Source: Lysobacterales bacterium (lineage in GTDB: Bacteria > Pseudomonadota > Gammaproteobacteria > Xanthomonadales > SZUA-5). Taken from it: 64,000 nt of DNA. Under the pieces are notes generated by a model. It worked only from the letters and a program-made list of their open reading frames with translations. It ran no database searches and had not been told where the DNA came from. Position 1 is the first letter of the stretch, and each line of letters begins with the position of its first letter. Made by a program: the position numbers and the translations under genes. Shown here in pieces: positions 7,815 to 17,141 of the stretch. The stretch lies in NCBI GenBank assembly GCA_022844135.1, contig JALHMG010000034.1, forward strand, positions 1 through 64,000. Direction: 5' to 3'.

Positions 7815-7946
7815 GCGTGGGCGTTCTTGCGATGGGGCCTGATTTGAATGCTGCATCAGTCGGCGAATCGATACCAGTCGTCGCCGACAAATCGCTGCAA
7901 TATTTGCCAGCGATGCTGCCCGGTCTTGATCTACAGGGGCCATACG

Positions 7947-9794
7947 ATGATCCGTTTACTCGCGCTCAGCCTGGTGTGCAGCGTTGCCGGCGCGCAAACC
8001 GCACAACTCAACCGCATCGGCGGCTACACCTCCGGGCTGGCCTCGGGCTCAGTGGAAATCGTCGCCTACGATCCGGCAACGCGGCGTGCATTTACTGTGA
8101 ATGGCGGTAACAACAGCTTCGATATCGTTGATCTGGCGAACCCGGCCGCGCCGTCGTTGATCCAGCGCGTCAGCACCGCCGCCATCGGCAGCCCGAACAG
8201 CGTTGCGGTGGCCGGCGGCATCGTGGCCGTGGCGATCCAGAATGCGACCGCGCAGAACCCAGGTGCGGTGGCTTTTTACTCGACCAATGGCGCGCTGCTC
8301 GGCCAGGTGACCGTCGGCGCGCTGCCGGACATGGTGACCTTCTCGCCGAACGGCCGTTACGCACTGACCGCCAACGAGGGCGAACCCAATAGCGCTTACA
8401 CCACGGATCCGGAAGGCTCGGTGTCGATCATCGATCTGCAGAATGGTGTTGCGGGCGCAGTCGTCACGACGGCGCGTTTTGTCGACTTCAACGTCGGTGG
8501 TCCGCGCAATGGCGAAGTGCCGGCCGCGCTGCGCATTTTTGGTCCGGGCGCGAGCGTGGCGCAGGACTTGGAACCCGAGTACGTGGCGGTAACGCCCGAC
8601 AGCCGCACCGCGTTCGTATCGCTGCAGGAGAACAATGGCCTGGCCGTGATCGATATTGCGTCGGCGCGCGTAACGCGTCTGCTCGCGCTCGGCTTCAAGA
8701 ATCACAATGCAGCGGGCGCAGCCCTCGACCCGAGCGATCGCGATTCGCCGACGAACACCGGTGCGATTTCCATCCGTAACTTCCCGGTGTTCGGCATGTA
8801 TCAACCCGATTCGATCGCCGTTGCGATCAGTGGCGGCGAGCCGATTGTGTTCACCGCGAACGAGGGCGATGCGCGCGATTACACTGCGTTTTCCGAGGAG
8901 GTGCGTGTCGGCGCCAGCGGTTATGTTCTCGATCCGGTAGCGTTTCCGAACGCCGCAACGCTCAAGCAGAACAACAACCTGGGTCGGCTGACGGTGACCA
9001 ATCGGCTCGGCAACACCGATGCCGATCCGGACTTCGAGGCGATCTACGCTTTCGGGGCACGCTCTTTCTCGGCGTTCAACGGCAATACCGGTGCGTTGGT
9101 GTTCGATAGCGGCGATACCTTTGAGCAAGCGACGGCCACTGTTGCGCCGACGATCTTCAATTCCGAAGGCGCTGCGGCCACCTTCGATGGGCGCAGCGAT
9201 AACAAGGGCCCCGAGCCGGAAGCGTTGGCGGTAGGCGATGTTGGCGGTCGCCGTTACGCGATCATCGGTATGGAGCGTATCGGTGGTGCGTTTGTGTATG
9301 ACGTGACCAATCCGGCAGCGCCGACAAATCTCGGATACAGCCTCGCCCAAGGCGGCGATTTGGCGCCCGAAGGTATTGCTTATGTGGCGCCAGGTCAGAG
9401 CGGCAACAACCGCGCTCTGGCGCTGATCGCCCACGAGGTCAGCGGCACGCTTGGCGTGTATGAAATCGCCACGTGCACGGTGTCCAATGTCGATGTGTTC
9501 GCGCCGGGCAATATCGTCATCACCGGCTACTGTCCGACCGGTCTGGACGTGTATTGCGGTGCGCCGCCGCAGCAGGTGGCGACTGGCGTGGTGGTGAATA
9601 CGCAAGCCACGGTCACGGCTACGCTGGGCGCCGGCAGCGAATGCTTTGCGGCATTGCCGGGAACCACGACACCGATCAATGGCATTCGCGGCAGTATCGA
9701 AAGCTTCTCGGTGCCGGCGTTGAATGCGCTGTTCGCGACCATGCTGGCGCTGCTTGTGCTCGGCGCTGGCGCATTGACGGTGCGTCGTTGGTGA
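7947..9794 (+). CDS. secreted choice-of-anchor-I beta-propeller protein with C-terminal anchor
   Basis: The protein is 615 aa. The ATG at 7947 opens a signal peptide (MIRLLALSLVCSVAGAQ). The body is a repeated WD/YVTN-like propeller with ANEGEPNSAYTTDPEGSVSI and VFTANEGDARDY, the characteristic segments of the choice-of-anchor-I family (alkaline-phosphatase-associated surface glycoproteins). After a Cys-containing linker the chain ends in VPALNALFATMLALLVLGAG followed by an RRW tail. That is a short motif, membrane helix and basic tail like the IPTL-CTERM anchor of this bacterial group. It is therefore probably cell-surface or periplasmic. A role in phosphate or phosphoester metabolism is suggested only by the family and by the PhoX-type gene 1.6 kb downstream. 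Confidence 0.85.
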   Translation: MIRLLALSLVCSVAGAQTAQLNRIGGYTSGLASGSVEIVAYDPATRRAFTVNGGNNSFDIVDLANPAAPSLIQRVSTAAIGSPNSVAVAGGIVAVAIQNATAQNPGAVAFYSTNGALLGQVTVGALPDMVTFSPNGRYALTANEGEPNSAYTTDPEGSVSIIDLQNGVAGAVVTTARFVDFNVGGPRNGEVPAALRIFGPGASVAQDLEPEYVAVTPDSRTAFVSLQENNGLAVIDIASARVTRLLALGFKNHNAAGAALDPSDRDSPTNTGAISIRNFPVFGMYQPDSIAVAISGGEPIVFTANEGDARDYTAFSEEVRVGASGYVLDPVAFPNAATLKQNNNLGRLTVTNRLGNTDADPDFEAIYAFGARSFSAFNGNTGALVFDSGDTFEQATATVAPTIFNSEGAAATFDGRSDNKGPEPEALAVGDVGGRRYAIIGMERIGGAFVYDVTNPAAPTNLGYSLAQGGDLAPEGIAYVAPGQSGNNRALALIAHEVSGTLGVYEIATCTVSNVDVFAPGNIVITGYCPTGLDVYCGAPPQQVATGVVVNTQATVTATLGAGSECFAALPGTTTPINGIRGSIESFSVPALNALFATMLALLVLGAGALTVRRW

Positions 9795-9906
9795 TAAAGT
9801 CCGGGCACTGAGCAATTGCGGCGCCCGATTTATCGCTACGAACCCTGACCCAACGGACGAGCGCTTTCCTGCGCTCGCCGATCACGGCGCAGCGCTGCTG
9901 AAGTGG

Positions 9907-11172
9907 ATGCGCGAGCATCCCGCTGCGCCGCTGTATCGCAACGAAAGCGGCCATCGCCTGCTGCCGGTGGAGGTCGACGCGGTTCGCGCGCACAGCCGCC
10001 GCGTCGCAACAGCCGCCATTGAACCACGCCCGGCATTCGCGCCGTGGCTGCCGAACTACCTGGCGCGAGTTCGCAAGGTCGTACCGCATTGGCAAGCGTG
10101 CGCGCCTGCCGCTTCTGACTTGGGCGCATGGCCGACGACCTCGCGTGCCGATCTGGCGGCCGATATTGCCGCGTTCGTGCCCGATGATCTGGCGCTGGAT
10201 CGGCTCATCAATTTTCGCACCACCGGGAGCACCGGCCATCCGCTGCTGTTGCCATCGCACCCGGTCGTGGCAGCGCGCTATTTGAGCTATCAGCAACGCG
10301 CCTATCGCCGCTTCGGCGTTGAGCTGACGGCGGGACGCGGACAAGTGGGTGTGCTGCTCATCGGTTGGCAGCAGAAGTGTTTCACGTACACCTCGATCTC
10401 TCCGTATCGCGACGACTGTGGCCTGGCGAAGATCAATTTGCATCCAGTCGACTGGCGCTGTTTAAGCGATCGCGGCGATTACATCGATGCGCTGGCGCCG
10501 GAGGTGATCGCCGGCGATCCGCTGTCGCTTGCGGTGCTTCTGGACATCGAATTCGCTTATCGACCGCGCATTCTGCTCAGCACATCGATGCAACTTTTGC
10601 CTGGCTTGCGAGCTGCCTTGGAGGCGCGGTTTGCGTGTCCGGTGGCCGATGTGTATTCGCTCAACGAGGCCGGCCCAATCGCAGTATTCGATCCAGCTGT
10701 CGGCGGGCACGTGTTGCTGCAGCCGCAGATGATCGTGGAAATCCTCGATACCGAAGGGCGGCCGGTTGCCGATGGCGAGCGTGGCGAAATCGTGATCACC
10801 GGTGGCTTCAACGACTATCTGCCGCTGGTGCGCTATCGCACCGGCGACATCGCGCGCCTCGACCAGACAGGCGACGATTTTGTGCTGTTCGACTTGCAAG
10901 GCCGTCTGCCGGTCCGCTTTCGCCGCAGCGATGGTCGCTACATCAACAACATCGACATCACGCATGCGTTGGCGACATTGCCGATTGCGCAGTTTTCCTT
11001 GCACCAACATGCGAGCGGCGCCTGCGACTTCGCCCTGCAGCCGGCGCCAGGACTGCGCCTTGAGGATGCCGAGGCGCGATTGCGCGACGCGTTGGGAGAC
11101 GTGCCGATTCAATCGCGCATCTTGCACAAGACCGAAGGCAAGCTTTGGCAGTACCGATCTGATGTAGGTTGA
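9907..11172 (+). CDS. PaaK-like adenylate-forming enzyme
   Basis: From the first ATG at 9907 the protein is 421 aa. It shows the P-loop-like AMP-binding motif FRTTGSTGHPLLLP, VADVYSLNEAGPIAVF, the DTEGRPVADGERGEIVIT strand and YRTGDIARL. These are hallmarks of the ANL superfamily branch that includes phenylacetate-CoA ligase and CapK-like proteins. The substrate cannot be told. The coding-like frame continues upstream of 9907 (ending DERFPALADHGAALLKW) back to a stop near 9776 but contains no ATG, GTG or TTG there. The true start may therefore be a rare codon (ATC or CTG near 9812-9840), or the gene may have lost its start. It lies directly after the anchored propeller gene and on the same strand. 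Confidence 0.75.
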   Translation: MREHPAAPLYRNESGHRLLPVEVDAVRAHSRRVATAAIEPRPAFAPWLPNYLARVRKVVPHWQACAPAASDLGAWPTTSRADLAADIAAFVPDDLALDRLINFRTTGSTGHPLLLPSHPVVAARYLSYQQRAYRRFGVELTAGRGQVGVLLIGWQQKCFTYTSISPYRDDCGLAKINLHPVDWRCLSDRGDYIDALAPEVIAGDPLSLAVLLDIEFAYRPRILLSTSMQLLPGLRAALEARFACPVADVYSLNEAGPIAVFDPAVGGHVLLQPQMIVEILDTEGRPVADGERGEIVITGGFNDYLPLVRYRTGDIARLDQTGDDFVLFDLQGRLPVRFRRSDGRYINNIDITHALATLPIAQFSLHQHASGACDFALQPAPGLRLEDAEARLRDALGDVPIQSRILHKTEGKLWQYRSDVG

Positions 11173-11418
11173 TCTGGGCGAGAAGCGTCTTTCAGAGCCA
11201 AGGCAAAGCGGGTGCTGAGACTGGCGCCCGACAACGGCGATGGCTTTGCCTATCGGTCGCGGAGACAGAGCGCAGCGCCAGATGCCAGGCACAGCGGCGC
11301 CCGCCGCCACCGTCATCGCACTGCAACGCGACACGCATCGAAGCGTCACACATCGACCCTAGCGTTCGCCGCTTGCGCGGCACTGTCGCCGTTCACCAGC
11401 CAACGCCAGAGGACTCTG

Positions 11419-13374
11419 ATGAGCACGTTTCACGACGATGGAATGAGTAACGACTCCAACAACACCACTTTTCAGGAAGTGCTGGAGCTCAATCAGAAGC
11501 GCCGCGAGTTGCTGAAAGGCGGCGCCGCCACAGCGACGGCCCTGGTCGTCGGCATGCCGCTATTGGCGGCGCGTTCGAATGCGGAAGCGCAGACCTTTAC
11601 TTCGACACCGGGCATCGGCTTCAAGCCGCTCCCGGCGACCGATGCCGACGCGCTGATCGTGCCGGAAGGCTATCGCGCCGATGTTTTGATCGCCTGGGGC
11701 GATCCGGTCTCCGATCCGCTCAAGTTCTTTCGCTACGACGCCACCAATAGCGCCGAAGATCAAGAGCAGCAGTGGGGCATGCATAACGATGGTATGCATT
11801 TCTTCCCGTTCGAGGAGCGTGCGTTGCTCGGGCGCTCGGTGCCGTCGAGTCGCCGCGGCTTGTTGGTCAGCAACCACGAGTACACCGACGATGGCATCTT
11901 GCACGAAGATGGTCAGCGCACGTGGACGCCAGCGAAGGTCAAGAAGTCGCAGGCCGCACACGGCGTGGGCATCATCGAAGTGATTTTCGACGGCAGCTCC
12001 TGGCGCGTGGTGCGTCCGAGCGTCTACGCGCGCCGCATTACCGGCTACACACCGATGGCGGTCAGCGGTCCTGCCAAAGGCCACCGTTTGCTGCGCACCG
12101 CCGCCGATCAGGCCGGCGAGCGCATCCTGGGAACTATCAACAACTGCGCGCATGGCTTTACGCCTTGGGGCACGTACCTGGCGTGCGAAGAAAACTTCAA
12201 CGGGTATTTCGCTAACGCGGGCACCATTCCGGCAGAACAGCGTCGTTACGGCATCAGCGCCACGGGCTTTGGCTATCGCTGGCACGAACACGACGAGCGT
12301 TTCAATGCGGCATTGCATCCGAACGAGCCAAACCGCTTCGGTTGGGTGGTGGAAATCGATCCTTTCGATCCGACCTCCACGCCGATCAAGCGCACGGCGC
12401 TCGGCCGCATCAAGCACGAAGGTGCGTGGGTAACGCTGTCGCCGGACAATCGCGTGGTCGTGTACATGGGCGACGATGAGCGCTTCGAGTACATCTACAA
12501 GTACGTCTCGCGCGGCTTCTTCAAACCCGGCGACCGCGCCAACAACCGCAATCTGCTCGACGATGGCACGCTGTTCGTGGCGCGCTTCAACGAGAACCAG
12601 AGTGGCGAATGGATCGCGCTGGAGTGGGGCTTGAACGGGCTGACGCCGGAGAACGGCTTTGCCGATCAGGGCGAAGTCTTGATCAAGACGCGTCAGGCCG
12701 GCGATGTTGTCGGCGCAACCAAGATGGATCGCCCAGAATGGATCGCGGTCAATCCGCAGACCAAGGACGTGTACTGCACGCTGACCAACAACGATCGCCG
12801 CGGCAATACCGGTCAGCCCGGAATCGATGCAGCGAATCCGCGCGGCCAGAACGTTTTCGGCCATATCGTACGCTGGGCCGAGGATGGCCAGAACGCGGCG
12901 GCCCGACGTTTCCGCTGGCAATTGTTCGTTCAGTGCGGCGATCCCGCGCTCGGTAACGCGGCGCGCGCCGGCAACATCAATGGCGACAAGTTCGGCAGCC
13001 CGGACGGTTTGTGGTTCGACGACCGCGGTATCTTGTGGGTGCAAACGGACATCTCGACGTCGATTGTTTCGCGGCCGGGGAATGAGCGCGGCGACTATCG
13101 CAACATCGGCAACAACCAGATGCTGGCTTACGATCCGATCAGCGGCGAGTTCCGTCGCTTCCTGACGGGCCCACGCGGTTGCGAGATCACCGGCGTCATC
13201 ACCACGCCCGACATGCGGACGATGTTCGTCAACGTGCAGCATCCCGGCGAACCTGCCAGCGAGCGGCTCGATCCTTCGAACCCGACCGCGATTTCCAGCT
13301 GGCCGTTCGGTGGTCGCCCGCGCTCGGCGACCGTGGTCATTCGCAAGCTCGATGGCGGGATTATTGGGACCTAG
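11419..13374 (+). CDS. PhoX-type (DUF839) Tat-exported phosphatase
   Basis: The protein is 651 aa. The ATG at 11419 follows AGAGGA; the open frame extends further upstream but without coding character. Residues about 27-55 form a twin-arginine signal (KRRELLKGG followed by a hydrophobic run and AEA). The rest matches the PhoX/DUF839 family: FKPLPATDADALIVPEGYRA, a WGMHNDGMHFFPF segment, LLVSNHEYTD, AHGVGIIEV, CAHGFTPWGTYLACEENFNG, KHEGAWVTL and VYMGDDERFEYIYK. The family consists of Ca/Fe-dependent phosphomonoesterases in the periplasm, often phosphate regulated. I could not find a convincing Pho box in 11173-11418. Activity as a phosphatase is a family inference. Confidence 0.88.
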   Translation: MSTFHDDGMSNDSNNTTFQEVLELNQKRRELLKGGAATATALVVGMPLLAARSNAEAQTFTSTPGIGFKPLPATDADALIVPEGYRADVLIAWGDPVSDPLKFFRYDATNSAEDQEQQWGMHNDGMHFFPFEERALLGRSVPSSRRGLLVSNHEYTDDGILHEDGQRTWTPAKVKKSQAAHGVGIIEVIFDGSSWRVVRPSVYARRITGYTPMAVSGPAKGHRLLRTAADQAGERILGTINNCAHGFTPWGTYLACEENFNGYFANAGTIPAEQRRYGISATGFGYRWHEHDERFNAALHPNEPNRFGWVVEIDPFDPTSTPIKRTALGRIKHEGAWVTLSPDNRVVVYMGDDERFEYIYKYVSRGFFKPGDRANNRNLLDDGTLFVARFNENQSGEWIALEWGLNGLTPENGFADQGEVLIKTRQAGDVVGATKMDRPEWIAVNPQTKDVYCTLTNNDRRGNTGQPGIDAANPRGQNVFGHIVRWAEDGQNAAARRFRWQLFVQCGDPALGNAARAGNINGDKFGSPDGLWFDDRGILWVQTDISTSIVSRPGNERGDYRNIGNNQMLAYDPISGEFRRFLTGPRGCEITGVITTPDMRTMFVNVQHPGEPASERLDPSNPTAISSWPFGGRPRSATVVIRKLDGGIIGT

Positions 13375-13383
13375 CACGATGTT

Positions 13384-13468
13384 GAGAAACGCACTTCCTG
13401 TGCGTTTCTCAAGTCGCGAGTCCGGCGCATGTCCGGACTCGCTCTCTATGGATCAAGCACGTGCCTGA
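13384..13468. repeat. hairpin repeat cluster after the phoX-like gene
   Basis: Two perfect hairpins stand in tandem: 13384-13410 (GAGAAACGCAC/GTGCGTTTCTC) and 13416-13442 (GCGAGTCCGG/CCGGACTCGC). A shorter GGATCAAGCAC...GATCC unit follows. The second hairpin and the GATCAAGCAC unit recur at 50.43-50.50 kb. The cluster lies between convergent genes and may also stop transcription from both sides, although it lacks a T-run. Confidence 0.65.
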
Positions 13469-13531
13469 TCCGCGCGCGAAACATCCTCGTCTCATTTCAG
13501 CCGCGGACATGAGTCCGCGCACACAGAGCTT

Positions 13532-14410
13532 TCAGCCGTTCTCTTTTTCCGCCTCCACTTTGGCGTCCGCTTTGAAGCGAATTACCGCTTCCTTGCCGTA
13601 CCACCGACCATCGATCTGCGTCAGCTCCAGCTCGTGCGACAGCGGCGCGTCGAACACGGTTACGGTCGCACGTACGCGCGCCTTGTTTCCTTCCACTGCG
13701 ATCGTCTGAAAGCGGGTACTTGCGGCGATGGCGTCGATGTCCAGGCCGTACAGCTTTACGGCGCGTTTACTGGCGGCGAGCATCTTGCTGGCGGAATTCA
13801 ACGCTTCGTCGAACGACAGCATCTTGAGTTGATCGAGATTCTGGATGCCGGTGTCGCGAGCGGCGCGCGTCACCAGCGTGACCGCTTCGCGGGCGATCGC
13901 CGGATTGAAGAAATCCGTGCTCTTCAACCATCGTTCCAGACCCGGCAATAGCGCGCGCAGCATCTCGCGTTGCTCGGGAGTCATGTCGCTCTCGGGCTGG
14001 GATATCGCCATTTGCATGGCTCCCAGTGCCATCAAGATACCGCCTTGCGCCTGTGGCGCTGCTTCCAGCAGTTTCGGCTCGATCTCAGCCATCAACTGAT
14101 CGACAGCGTTGCTTGCCGTCAGTTTGCCGATGGCCTCTTCGAATTCCGCGCGTTGTTCATCCGTGATTGGCTTGCCGCGTTGCATTTCGTATGCGCCGCG
14201 CAATATCTGGAATTGACCGGCCGGCATCGACGCGCGCAACAAACCCGCAACGTCGTTGTTTCGGAGATGGCTGACCATTCCCTGCAACTGTTCTGCGGGA
14301 TCGACACTGGCAACGGCGGCGACAACGGCCGCTTCGCGGGCCTGCAACGGATTGGCGAAACCGGCAAACAACGCGACGCTGATGGTCGCGGCCAACACAA
14401 TTTTCTTCAT
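13532..14410 (-). CDS. secreted protein of unknown function
   Basis: The protein is 292 aa and starts at ATG 14410 with AGGAG 7 bases upstream. A clear signal peptide (MKKIVLAATISVALFAGFAN, then PLQA) is followed by a helix-rich body. Towards the end a strand-rich segment (GNKARVRATVTVFDAP ... QIDGRWYGKEAVIRF) resembles a small lipid-binding or NTF2-like fold, but I cannot name the family. It is probably periplasmic. It is monocistronic, convergent with the PhoX-type gene and faces the same way as prmB. Confidence 0.75.
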   Translation of the reverse strand: MKKIVLAATISVALFAGFANPLQAREAAVVAAVASVDPAEQLQGMVSHLRNNDVAGLLRASMPAGQFQILRGAYEMQRGKPITDEQRAEFEEAIGKLTASNAVDQLMAEIEPKLLEAAPQAQGGILMALGAMQMAISQPESDMTPEQREMLRALLPGLERWLKSTDFFNPAIAREAVTLVTRAARDTGIQNLDQLKMLSFDEALNSASKMLAASKRAVKLYGLDIDAIAASTRFQTIAVEGNKARVRATVTVFDAPLSHELELTQIDGRWYGKEAVIRFKADAKVEAEKENG

Positions 14411-14535
14411 GGCGGACTCCTGAGCTTTTGGGGCAAGCCTTGGTGACCCTGGGATCATCCTCAGCTTGTGGAGCCATGCTAGTGTGTTAGTGATGTATTA
14501 CACCAATGAAAGAAGTCATGGTGTTGAAGAAGAAT

Positions 14536-14690
14536 GCGGGGCATGGGGCACGCGCGCACTTTGGTCGATACGCTCTACCAAGACGCCCGACGCGCTGGTC
14601 ACGCAACACCCGAAACTGGAACCGGTGCGAAAAAGTGCATCCGTGCCCCGTGCCCCGTCACTCACGCCCCGTGCCGCGATGAGCGATCAA
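14536..14690. repeat. intergenic GGGGCACG/CGTGCCCC repeat running into the prmB stop
   Basis: The left part (14538-14558) carries GCGGGGCATGGGGCACG. The right part (about 14643-14683) carries repeated CCGTGCCC units and GCCCCGTGCCGC, making an interrupted inverted repeat. The same word family occurs at 25817-25944. The right arm overlaps the 3' end of prmB, so the repeat encodes the last residues (HRGTGRE) of that protein. Confidence 0.55.
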
Positions 14691-15560
14691 CGCTTCGCGG
14701 GTGATGGCGAAAACACCCATATGGCCTACCGAAAACGGAATCCAGGCGACCGGTAAATCAGGAAAGCGGCCCTTGAACGCGCGCCATGCTTCGCCGATCT
14801 CGACGATCAGCAGCCCTCCTGGCCTGAGATAGTCGGAGGCTTCGGCCAGTATCCGCGCCGTGGCGTCGAGGCCGTCGGAACCAGAAACCAGGCCCAATGC
14901 GGGCTCAAAGCTGTATTCGGGCGCCAGCGCCGCAAATTCGGCTTCGGTCACATAAGGCGGATTGGACACGATCAATTCGTAGTGGTTGCCCTTCAGCCCA
15001 TTGAACATATCCGATGGAATGGCGCGCACGCGGTCGCCCACGCCGTGGCGTTCGATATTGGTTTGCGCAAGTGCGAGTGCCTGCGGTGAGATATCGGCGA
15101 GGTCGACCTGCCAGCGGGGTTGATGCACAGCCATCGCGATCCCGATCGACCCGCCGCCGCAGCACAGATCCAGTGCGCGCTCGACGCGGCTGGCATCGCA
15201 CCAGCCATCAAATCCGGTTTCGATCAACTCGGCGATCGGCGAGCGCGGCACCAGGGCGCGCGCGTCGCACGCAAAGCTGAGCCCAGCGAATTCGGCGCGC
15301 CCAATCAAGTACGCTGCCGGAATGCGCTCACGAATCCGGCGTTCGATCAGCGCGTCGATTCTGTCCTGTTCGACAATGCTTAGCGCAGCTCCCGAGAGGT
15401 TGCCTGGCCAGTTGGCCGGCAAATCCAAAGCATGCAAGGCCAACGTACGCGCCTCGTCGAGCGCATTGTCGGCGTTATGCGCAACGAATACGCCTGCAGC
15501 GCGAAGCTGGCTGGCGGCGCGGCGAATGGCGGACAGCAAATTCATGGCGGCGTACTTCAT
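14658..15560 (-). CDS. prmB: 50S ribosomal protein L3 N5-glutamine methyltransferase
   Basis: The protein is 300 aa from ATG 15560, or 295 aa from ATG 15545; neither has a clear ribosome site. It shows the PrmB/HemK architecture. An N-terminal helical domain (about 1-90) is followed by a SAM-dependent methyltransferase fold with ALDLCCGGGSIGIAMA (motif I), VDLADISPQALALA, and the catalytic SNPPYVTEAEF (NPPY binds the target glutamine). PrmB methylates a glutamine in ribosomal protein L3 using S-adenosylmethionine in the cytosol. LVPRSPIAELIETGF is typical of PrmB rather than PrmC. It is divergent from frr. Its last codons are supplied by an intergenic repeat, which is harmless to the fold. 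Confidence 0.9.
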   Translation of the reverse strand: MKYAAMNLLSAIRRAASQLRAAGVFVAHNADNALDEARTLALHALDLPANWPGNLSGAALSIVEQDRIDALIERRIRERIPAAYLIGRAEFAGLSFACDARALVPRSPIAELIETGFDGWCDASRVERALDLCCGGGSIGIAMAVHQPRWQVDLADISPQALALAQTNIERHGVGDRVRAIPSDMFNGLKGNHYELIVSNPPYVTEAEFAALAPEYSFEPALGLVSGSDGLDATARILAEASDYLRPGGLLIVEIGEAWRAFKGRFPDLPVAWIPFSVGHMGVFAITREALIAHRGTGRE

Positions 15561-15825
15561 CGCAATAAATCGCAGACTAACCTGAAAGATTTCGGGCGAG
15601 CGAATCTGCCTGCGGAGTTCACGCTCAGCATCCAGGCCACGAAGAACTGCGGTCTGGTAAGAACCACAGCCCGAGCGAGGAACGTAACCGGCCTTGTCAT
15701 CTTTCGATCCGCCTCGGGTTTTTGCTTGACCGGCCGGGTGCACTACCATGTTAAGCCCAGGTTCTTGCGGACCCGGCAACCCGCCTATACTCCGCCGCCG
15801 TTCGTTTCACGCAAAGGATCAAAAT

Positions 15826-16392
15826 ATGGCGACGACCATCCCGGCTATCAAAACCGATGCCGAAACGCGGATGAAGAAGTGCATCGAAGTGCTCAAGCAC
15901 GAGTTGATGAAGCTGCGCACGGGTCGCGCTTCGGCGCAGCTGCTCGATCATCTGCGCGTCGACTACTACGGGAGCGAGGTACCGATCAGTCAGGTGGCGA
16001 ATGTTTCTGTGACCGACGCGCGCACGATTACCGTGCAGCCTTGGGAGAAAGCGATGGTCGTTGCGGTCGAGCGCGCCATCATGACTTCGGACCTGGGCCT
16101 GACGCCCAACACCGCAGGGCAAGTCATCCGCATCGTGTTGCCGCCGCTGACGGAGCAGCGGCGCAAAGAGCTGGCGAAAGTTGTTGCGCACGAGGGCGAA
16201 AACACCAAGGTGGCGATTCGCAATATCCGCCGCGATGCCAATAGCCACTGTAAAGATTTGCTCAAGGCCAAAGCGATCACCGAAGACGAGGATCGTAAAG
16301 CCGAGGAAGACATCCAGAAGCTGACCGATCGCTTCGTGAAGGAAGTTGATGTGGTCGCCAAGCACAAAGAAGATGAGTTGATGCAGCTTTGA
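15826..16392 (+). CDS. frr: ribosome recycling factor
   Basis: The protein is 188 aa. The ATG at 15826 follows AAAGGA. Family signatures include the C-terminal LPPLTEQRRKELAKVVAHEG and the three-helix-bundle heptads. RRF acts with EF-G to split post-termination ribosomes. It is first in a tightly packed series of envelope genes: uppS begins inside its stop codon. In most gammaproteobacteria rpsB-tsf-pyrH precede frr. Here prmB lies divergently upstream, so the usual upstream genes have been separated from it. Confidence 0.97.
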   Translation: MATTIPAIKTDAETRMKKCIEVLKHELMKLRTGRASAQLLDHLRVDYYGSEVPISQVANVSVTDARTITVQPWEKAMVVAVERAIMTSDLGLTPNTAGQVIRIVLPPLTEQRRKELAKVVAHEGENTKVAIRNIRRDANSHCKDLLKAKAITEDEDRKAEEDIQKLTDRFVKEVDVVAKHKEDELMQL

Positions 16393-17141
16393 CAGCAGCG
16401 GTCTTGCCTGCGCCTCGCATCCCGCGGCATATCGCCATCGTCATGGATGGCAACGGGCGCTGGGCGAAGCTGCGCAAGCGGCCGCGCGCCTTCGGACATC
16501 GCGCCGGAGTGGATGCAGTGCGCAAGGTGATCGAGGCGGCGCTTCGGTCCGGTGTGCAAGTTCTTACGCTGTTTGCGTTCAGCAGCGAGAACTGGGCGCG
16601 CCCGCCGAGCGAGGTGCGACATCTGATGGAGTTGTTCTTGCGCGCGCTGCGTAAAGAGACGCGCGAGTTGGGGGATAACGGCGTGCGCCTGCGTTTTATC
16701 GGCGAGCGCTCGGCGTTTTCCAGCGATTTGCAGCTGGCCATGGCGGCCAGCGAATCGGTGAGTATCGCCAGCCTCAAACTCACCCTGAACATCGCCGTGA
16801 ACTATGGCGGGCGCTGGGATATCGTGGCAGCGACGCGTGCGGTAGCGGCGGAGGCTAAAGCGGGCCTGATAGAAATCGACGCGATCGATCAGGCGACATT
16901 GGAGCGCCACTTGTCGTTGGCCCCGCTGCCGGAGCCCGACCTCTTCATTCGAACTGGCGGCGAGGCGCGGATCAGCAACTTCCTGCTGTGGCATCTGGCG
17001 TACACGGAGTTGTATTTCACGCCAGTACTTTGGCCAGATTTCGATGCCACCTGCTTTCAGGGAGCGCTCAACGAATACGCTCGGCGCGAGCGGCGCTTTG
17101 GCCAGACCAGCGAGCAAATCGCGGAGGTGGTGGATGCTTGA
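16389..17141 (+). CDS. uppS: isoprenyl (undecaprenyl) diphosphate synthase
   Basis: The protein is 250 aa, starting at TTG 16389 in a TTGA overlap with the frr stop. It has the cis-prenyltransferase signatures HIAIVMDGNGRWA (catalytic Asp), FGHRAG, LTLFAFSSENW, and the C-terminal PDLFIRTGGEARISNFLLWH and YTELYFTPVLWPDF. It condenses isopentenyl diphosphate units on farnesyl diphosphate to make the C55 lipid carrier for peptidoglycan and O-antigen. The overlap suggests translational coupling with frr. Confidence 0.97.
   Translation: MTAAVLPAPRIPRHIAIVMDGNGRWAKLRKRPRAFGHRAGVDAVRKVIEAALRSGVQVLTLFAFSSENWARPPSEVRHLMELFLRALRKETRELGDNGVRLRFIGERSAFSSDLQLAMAASESVSIASLKLTLNIAVNYGGRWDIVAATRAVAAEAKAGLIEIDAIDQATLERHLSLAPLPEPDLFIRTGGEARISNFLLWHLAYTELYFTPVLWPDFDATCFQGALNEYARRERRFGQTSEQIAEVVDA

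Noticed and set aside
8049-9815. 588-codon minus-strand open frame opposite the choice-of-anchor-I gene
   Set aside because: Antisense shadow: Arg/His/Gly-rich composition with no domain; the plus-strand protein has a signal peptide and anchor.
11173-11418. Possible Pho box upstream of the PhoX-type gene (CTGTCGCCGTTCACC near 11385)
   Set aside because: Only one half-site is recognisable and the second direct repeat is missing, so no regulatory claim is justified.
11560-13377. 605-codon minus-strand open frame opposite the PhoX-type gene
   Set aside because: It mirrors the codon bias of the real gene and has no family resemblance; the plus strand has a Tat signal and DUF839 motifs.
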